Source of the DNA: Gluconacetobacter johannae
GTDB lineage: Bacteria > Pseudomonadota > Alphaproteobacteria > Acetobacterales > Acetobacteraceae
Length of the DNA: 64,000 nucleotides
Direction: 5' to 3'
NCBI RefSeq assembly: GCF_025994435.1
Contig: NZ_BAQK01000037.1
Location: 50,782 to 114,781 of the forward strand
A model generated the notes under the pieces. The model had not been told where the DNA came from and ran no database searches. It was given only the letters and a program-made list of their open reading frames with translations. Within the stretch, counting starts at the first letter, position 1; each line of letters starts with the position of its first letter. Below are positions 59,341 through 64,000 of the stretch, piece after piece. The position numbers were made by a program, and so were the translations under genes.

Positions 59341-60099
59341 TCACGCACCCGTCATTCCGCCCTCCTGCAACAACCGTAGAAACTGGGCCGCCTCCTCCAC
59401 GTCGCGGCCCAGCGCCGCCAGGCGCGCGGCCTGCTGGGCGTCGTGGCCCCACAACTCCATCTGCGTCCGCTCGTCCAGCGTGGCGCAGGCGGCGGCCTGT
59501 TCGCCGCTCAATGCCCCCTCGGCCAGCGCCAGGCCCAGCACCAGGCTGCCCAGCGCCGGCACCGCAACCCCCAATGCCGCCAGGGCGCCGTCCGGAACCG
59601 ATTGCAGCACCGCCCCCAGGGCGGCCAAGGCCTCGGCCGGCTGGCTGACCGGCATCACGCCCTCGGTCACGCGCAGGACAATCCCGTGCCGCGCGCGCAG
59701 CCACTCCAGCCACGGATCCCATTCCGCCCGCTGGCGTTCGACCAGCAGGGACGGCGACCGCGCGCGATAGCAGAGCAGCTCGCCTTCTGCATAACCCGCG
59801 AGGGTCTTCACGGTTTCCGACCGGTCGGGCGCAATCCGCTCCAGCATCGTGCCGGCGATTCGCGTCAGGGGCAGGTCGGCGGGAGTGAACAGCCCCCCCT
59901 TCCCGCCGCCGGCCAGCCGCCATTCGTCGGCCAGCGCACGGGCCAGCGCGTGGCTGCCCACACGCAGTTCCGTCCCGCCGGGCAGGCGGACCGGCCGGCC
60001 GTCCAGCCGGACGCCGAATCCATCCTCCAGCACCACGGCCTGGGCATCGGTCCAGAACCGGCGACGGCCCGCCGCGCCGTTGTCCGTCGCTGTGCTCAT
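59341..60099 (-). CDS. ATP12-family F1-ATPase assembly chaperone
   Basis: Protein of 252 residues of the ATP12 family, which in mitochondria helps the alpha subunit enter F1-ATPase; alphaproteobacterial members are presumed to do the same. Text: RRFWTDAQAVVLEDGFGVRL, DGRPVRLPGGTEL, LADEWRLAGGG, PLTRIAGTMLERI and LLCYRARSPSLLVERQRAEW. The ATG at 60099 overlaps the AsmA-like gene stop as ATGA. Confidence 0.9.
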   Translation of the reverse strand: MSTATDNGAAGRRRFWTDAQAVVLEDGFGVRLDGRPVRLPGGTELRVGSHALARALADEWRLAGGGKGGLFTPADLPLTRIAGTMLERIAPDRSETVKTLAGYAEGELLCYRARSPSLLVERQRAEWDPWLEWLRARHGIVLRVTEGVMPVSQPAEALAALGAVLQSVPDGALAALGVAVPALGSLVLGLALAEGALSGEQAAACATLDERTQMELWGHDAQQAARLAALGRDVEEAAQFLRLLQEGGMTGA

Positions 60100-62546
60100 C
60101 GCAGAATCCCCAGGCCACGCAGGAAATCGAGGGCCTTGGGCGCGCGCACCTTCGGTGCCGCACCGGGTGCGGGACCCGGCTGCCCTTCCCGCGCCGCCTG
60201 CAAGGCCGCCGGGCAGGGGTCGGCAATGCCGGCGGACGGACCGAGGGTCAGGCTGAACCGCCCGCCCGGCCCGGCCGGGTCCAGTCGCGGGTGCGGGGCC
60301 TGCAACGTCCCGCCCACCGCGACCGGCATCGCCGCCCCCGTCGAACCGATCAGCAATTGCGGCAGCAGGTGCAGATCCAGCTCCTGCCCGGCCAGCCCGA
60401 CCGTGCCATGCCCCGTCACCGACAGGCGATAGGTCTGCAACCCGATGGTATCCAGCGCCGCGCGGCCGCCGCCCAGCGCCATATGGACCCCCAGGCAGCG
60501 CAGCCCGGCCGATGCCCCGTCCCCGGCCGCCGCCGGCCCCACCAGCCGCCCGAGCGCCGCGCCGTCGATGGCGCCATTGACCAGCGACAGGCCCAGGTGC
60601 CCGGCCAGGGATGCCCGCAACCCGCCCCGCGTGCGTCCCTGCGCCTCCAGCGTGCCCACCAGTTGCACCGGCCCGCGCAGGATCTGGGGAATGCCCACGC
60701 GCGGGGCCGCCCATTCGGCCGGCAGCACCAGCGAGCCCAGCGTGGCGGACAGGCGGGGCACATCGCCCGATGCGTCGATGCTCAGCCGGCCGTTCAGGTG
60801 ACGATCCGTCCCTTCGGCCCGCAACGGGTCGATGACCAGCCGCCCGCCTTGCAGGACCACATGGGCCAGCGCATCGCGATAATTCTCTCCGCCCAGCCGC
60901 ACCTGCGCGGCCGAAAGGTCCAGATCGGCATCCAGTCGGCGCAGGCGCTCGAACGGCAGGATTGCATCGTCCGGCGCCGTCGCCGCCGGCATGGTGTCGG
61001 ATGGCGGGGCGGGTGCGGCCGGCCCGGCGGGCACGGCGGGCGCCGGCGTCGGGTGCGGCGCCCCCCGCAGGGCGTCGAAATCCAGCCGGTCGGCATGCAG
61101 GCGTCCGCTCAGCAGGGGCACGCCCCCCGTGCCGCCATGCTTCGTCCATTGCGCCTCGCCCGACAGCGCCAGTTGGGCGGCATCCAGCCGCAGGCCGGAC
61201 ATCTGGACGGTCTCGCCGCCCTGCATCGCCACATGGGCGTCGGCCGTCAGGCGATCCAGCACCTGATCGCCCGGCAGCGCCAGATGGTCCGCCGTGGCGT
61301 GGATATCCAGGGCGGACTGCCCACCGCCGAGGCTGCCGCCCAGTTGCGCGGTGCCGCCATCCGCATCCAGCACGATATCGACCGGCATGCCCGTGGCCAT
61401 GCGGCTGCGCCACGCACCCAGCGTTTCGGACAAGGTGCCCAGCGTGCCGTGCAGCTTGAACGCACGCTCGCCCAGGGCGCCATCGGCCTGCACCGCGATA
61501 TGGTCGGCCGGGGTCGGGGCATCGACCGCCAGATGGGCAAGCCGCAACCCGGCTGCGAGCTGCCGGGCATCGGCCGGCCCCGTCCGCAGGCGCAGCATAC
61601 GCAGGCCGGGAACCGACGGGCCATCGCCCGACGCCATGTCGGCAACCTGCGCGGCAAGAGCGATATCGCGGATATCCGGCAGGGCGGCATGGGGAAACAG
61701 CCGGTCCAGATCGGCCAGTCGCCCCACAGCCGCCTGGACCGCGACATCGTATCCGCGCAGCCGCGCCGGGTCGGCCAGGGTGCCCTCCACGGTGAGCGAC
61801 CCCGTCGTCCTGCCGTCGGCCAGGGCCGCCGCCGCCAGATGGACGGGCCAGGCGCCCCCGGCCTGCCCTCCCGCCTGTATCGACGCCAGTGCGCCGACAT
61901 GCCCCGCCAGGGTGAAGGAGGCGCCGCCGTCGCCCGCGCGATGGCCCAGCACGTCGAAGGACGGGGCGCCGCCCGTCAGCCCGTCAAGCACGACATGGTC
62001 CAGCGCGGCCTTGCCCGTGGCATGGCCCTGCCGGTCGTCCCAGGCCAGCACCGCGTCCTGGACGCGCACGCTGCCGATCCGCACCCGCCAGCGGGTGGAG
62101 GACGACGACCCGGCCGGCCCCGACGGCCTGTCGTCCGGTTCGGGCGTCATCTGCCAGTTGGCGCGCCCGTCCGCCGTGCGCTCGACCAGCAGGTCCGGAC
62201 GGGTCAGGCGCACATCCTCCAGCCGGATTTCATGATGCAGCAGCGGCAGCAGCGCCACGCGCGCGTCCAGCCCGGCGGCGGTCAGCATTTCGGCCCGCGC
62301 GCCGCCCGCCATGTCGGACAGGCCGAAATCGCGGATCGAGACCGAAGGATAGGGCATGATCCGCACGTCGATCGCGCCCAGCCGCAGGGTGCGCCCGGTC
62401 TGGTGCCGCACCGCCACGATCGCCTGCTGCCGCAACGCCTCGGGATCGACCAGCACCCGCGCCGCCAGCGCCGCGCCGCCGGCCACGACCACCAGCGCCG
62501 CCCCCGACAGCAGCAGCCATTTCCGTCCCCGCCCGGTGCGTGTCAT
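60096..62546 (-). CDS. AsmA-family envelope protein
   Basis: Large inner-membrane-anchored protein of 816 residues facing the periplasm. N-terminal membrane segment (KWLLLSGAALVVVAGGAALA) followed by the AsmA start VLVDPEALRQQAIVAVRHQT and GRTLRLGAIDVRIMPYPSVS. The long middle is repetitive beta-strand sequence (DLSAAQVRLGGENY, GRLSIDASGD), and the AsmA C-terminal domain is near 640-760. Members are implicated in outer-membrane lipid homeostasis and transport. It overlaps the ATP12-like gene by 4 nt, an odd functional pairing. Confidence 0.9.
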   Translation of the reverse strand: MTRTGRGRKWLLLSGAALVVVAGGAALAARVLVDPEALRQQAIVAVRHQTGRTLRLGAIDVRIMPYPSVSIRDFGLSDMAGGARAEMLTAAGLDARVALLPLLHHEIRLEDVRLTRPDLLVERTADGRANWQMTPEPDDRPSGPAGSSSSTRWRVRIGSVRVQDAVLAWDDRQGHATGKAALDHVVLDGLTGGAPSFDVLGHRAGDGGASFTLAGHVGALASIQAGGQAGGAWPVHLAAAALADGRTTGSLTVEGTLADPARLRGYDVAVQAAVGRLADLDRLFPHAALPDIRDIALAAQVADMASGDGPSVPGLRMLRLRTGPADARQLAAGLRLAHLAVDAPTPADHIAVQADGALGERAFKLHGTLGTLSETLGAWRSRMATGMPVDIVLDADGGTAQLGGSLGGGQSALDIHATADHLALPGDQVLDRLTADAHVAMQGGETVQMSGLRLDAAQLALSGEAQWTKHGGTGGVPLLSGRLHADRLDFDALRGAPHPTPAPAVPAGPAAPAPPSDTMPAATAPDDAILPFERLRRLDADLDLSAAQVRLGGENYRDALAHVVLQGGRLVIDPLRAEGTDRHLNGRLSIDASGDVPRLSATLGSLVLPAEWAAPRVGIPQILRGPVQLVGTLEAQGRTRGGLRASLAGHLGLSLVNGAIDGAALGRLVGPAAAGDGASAGLRCLGVHMALGGGRAALDTIGLQTYRLSVTGHGTVGLAGQELDLHLLPQLLIGSTGAAMPVAVGGTLQAPHPRLDPAGPGGRFSLTLGPSAGIADPCPAALQAAREGQPGPAPGAAPKVRAPKALDFLRGLGILR

Positions 62547-62622
62547 GCCGTACTCTCCATGATGCCAATTTTCGGCGGCCTGCCAACGGCCGCCGGCCTC
62601 TGGTCCAGGGCCTCGGTTGCTG

Positions 62623-63600
62623 TCAGGTCCGCCGGGGCGACGCGGTGGCGCCCGCGCTGAATCCCAGTTGCCGGAACGTCTCGCGCATATGGGCCGGCAG
62701 TTCGGCCGACACGACCAGACGCCCCCCCGCCGGATGCGGCAGGTCGAGCGTGCGGGCGTGCAGATGCAGCCGGTCGACGAATCCCTCGGGATGGGCGGCA
62801 TCGCCGCCATATTTCGGATCGCCCAGGATCGGCGTCCCCAGGGCCTCGCAATGCACGCGCAACTGATGCGTGCGGCCGGTCAGCGGCGACAGGCCCAGCC
62901 AGGACAGCTTGCGCCCGGCGGCGTCCAGCACCTCGTATTCCGACAGGGCGTGGGCCGCGTCCTCGTCCTTGCGCGACGCCACGACGGTCAGCGCGCCGGG
63001 CCCCACCCCCAGCCGGGCCAACGGCTGGTCGATCACCCCCGATGCCGGGGACGGCCGTCCGACGACGACCGCCCAGTAGGTCTTCTTCACATCGCGGCCC
63101 CGGAACGCGGCGGCCAGCTTCGCCGCCACGCCGGGCGTCCGCGCCAGCAGCAGCAACCCCGACGTGTCGCGGTCGATCCGATGCACCAGCCGGGGGCGCG
63201 GATCGTCGTCGTGCGTCTTCAGCCCGTCCAGCATGGCGTCGACATGGTGGGTGATGCCCGGCCCGCCCTGCACCGGCAGGCCGGCGGGCTTGTTCAGGAC
63301 GATCACCTGGTCGTCGGTATAGATGACCATGCCGCGGATCTCGCGCAGCAGGCGTTCGTCCAGCGCCTTGCGCGGCGGGGGTGCCGGGCGGCTGGCGTCG
63401 GGAATGGGGGGCACGCGCACCGCCTGCCCGGGGGCCAGGCGGGTCGAGGTCTCGGCGCGCTTGCCGTCCACCCGTACCTGGCCGGTACGGCACAGCTTCT
63501 GCAGGGCGCCCTGCGTCAGGTGGGGATAATGGCGGCGGAACCAGCGGTCGAGGCGGATATCGGCCTCGTCCTCGCTGACGGTCAGGGTCACAACACTCAT
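62623..63600 (-). CDS. rluC: RluC-type 23S rRNA pseudouridine synthase
   Basis: RluA-family enzyme of 325 residues. S4 domain at the N terminus (ADIRLDRWFRRHYPHLTQGA), then the catalytic domain with active-site Asp in LVHRIDRDTSGLLLLA and GRTHQLRVHCEALGTPILGD. The wording fits RluC. ATG at 63600 overlaps the rarA stop as ATGA; the frame is open for ten codons upstream, but the coupled start is more likely. Confidence 0.92.
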   Translation of the reverse strand: MSVVTLTVSEDEADIRLDRWFRRHYPHLTQGALQKLCRTGQVRVDGKRAETSTRLAPGQAVRVPPIPDASRPAPPPRKALDERLLREIRGMVIYTDDQVIVLNKPAGLPVQGGPGITHHVDAMLDGLKTHDDDPRPRLVHRIDRDTSGLLLLARTPGVAAKLAAAFRGRDVKKTYWAVVVGRPSPASGVIDQPLARLGVGPGALTVVASRKDEDAAHALSEYEVLDAAGRKLSWLGLSPLTGRTHQLRVHCEALGTPILGDPKYGGDAAHPEGFVDRLHLHARTLDLPHPAGGRLVVSAELPAHMRETFRQLGFSAGATASPRRT

Positions 63601-64000
63601 GACCGACGGCTTTCCCGCAGTCTGGCCCAACTGTCCAGCCGTCGCGCGATGTCGCGTTCATATCCCCGGTCGGTCGGACGATAGAGCGCCTCGCGCCGCA
63701 TGCCGTCCGGAAAGTAGTTCTGGCCCGAAAATCCCTCGTCCGAATCGTGGTCGTACTCATATCCCCGGCCGTAGCCCAGGTCCTTCATCAGGCCTGTCGG
63801 CGCGTTGAGGATATGGGCCGGGGGCATCAGGCTGCCGGTCGATTTCGCCAGCCGCCGCGCCGCCTTGTAGGCGGTGTAGACGGCGTTCGATTTCGGCGCC
63901 GTCCCCAGATGGACCACCAGTTGCGCCAGCGCCAGCTCGCCCTCGGGCGAGCCCAGCCGTTCGTACGTCTCCCACGCCGCGACGGCCAGCGGCAGCGCCT
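63597..64000 (-). CDS. rarA: Replication-associated recombination protein RarA (MgsA), C-terminal part
   Basis: C-terminal 133 residues of the AAA+ protein RarA, which acts at stalled replication forks; the N-terminal ATPase lies beyond the right edge. The tetramerisation/C-terminal domain is recognisable: APKSNAVYTAYKAARRLAK, PPAHILNAPTGLMKDLGYG, GYEYDHDSDEGFSGQNYFPD. It heads the rarA-rluC-asmA-atp12 minus-strand group. Confidence 0.92.
   Translation of the reverse strand, partial: ALPLAVAAWETYERLGSPEGELALAQLVVHLGTAPKSNAVYTAYKAARRLAKSTGSLMPPAHILNAPTGLMKDLGYGRGYEYDHDSDEGFSGQNYFPDGMRREALYRPTDRGYERDIARRLDSWARLRESRRS

Noticed and set aside
1..64000. CRISPR arrays, prophage genes, insertion sequences, rRNA
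   Set aside because: No regularly spaced repeats, integrase, transposase, capsid or rRNA text seen on either strand.

Overview
The window is a contiguous piece of a GC-rich bacterial chromosome, almost certainly from an alphaproteobacterium of the acetic acid bacteria (Acetobacteraceae; a Gluconacetobacter-like organism is my best guess). The basis is the very high GC content, the dus(nifR3)-ntrB-ntrC-ntrY-ntrX-hfq-hflX order, fused IspD-IspF, short-type ArgC, HisZ, the alphaproteobacterial SerC form, an ATP12-type chaperone and a full Ku/LigD end-joining set. Genes are dense, and many neighbours overlap by 4 nt (ATGA or GTGA), which implies translational coupling. There are two tRNAs (Glu-TTC and Leu-CAA). 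I see no rRNA, CRISPR array, prophage or intact insertion sequence.

Layout. 1-7.2 kb (mostly minus): start of aspS, mtnA, htpG with a strong terminator hairpin and a candidate heat-shock promoter, then a four-gene unit (purine-type permease, exported chorismate-lyase-like protein, DUF985 cupin, Nudix hydrolase). 7.2-11 kb: a globin-coupled diguanylate cyclase (DosC type), a stand-alone LigD polymerase domain, and a CBS-containing M50 membrane protease. 11-18 kb: a small-molecule catabolic cluster with a gamma-butyrobetaine-hydroxylase-like dioxygenase, MFS permease, creatinase, LysR, ureohydrolase (agmatinase family) and a second LysR. 18-22.4 kb: a tripartite DHA2/HlyD/NodT-type efflux system.

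22.4-34 kb: a complete assimilatory nitrate operon: narK, an alginate-export-family outer-membrane channel, a NirB-NirD fusion, a NasA-CysJ fusion (molybdenum nitrate reductase with its own flavoprotein arm), then nasT and nasS. Upstream of narK lie a consensus-like promoter and an RNA leader with two hexaloop hairpins, each carrying A1 and G4. That is the known target signature of ANTAR proteins such as NasT, so the operon encodes its regulator and, apparently, the RNA that regulator reads. The cluster lies against the 3' end of tRNA-Glu and uses more CTC/CTT leucine codons than its neighbours.

34-42.7 kb: housekeeping genes (rluD, rpoH with a long structured leader, purA, hisZ, serC directly behind tRNA-Leu, argC, mazG). 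42.8-47.3 kb: non-homologous end joining, with one Ku convergent to a ku2-ligD operon. 47.4-57.5 kb: an inositol-monophosphatase-family phosphatase, hflX, hfq and the two Ntr two-component systems with dusB. 57.6-64 kb: ispDF, a 162-bp inverted-repeat element, a small membrane protein, and the rarA-rluC-asmA-atp12 group.

The best leads for something not yet described are the narK leader with its possible Shine-Dalgarno-masking alternative fold, and the creatinase/ureohydrolase/dioxygenase cluster.
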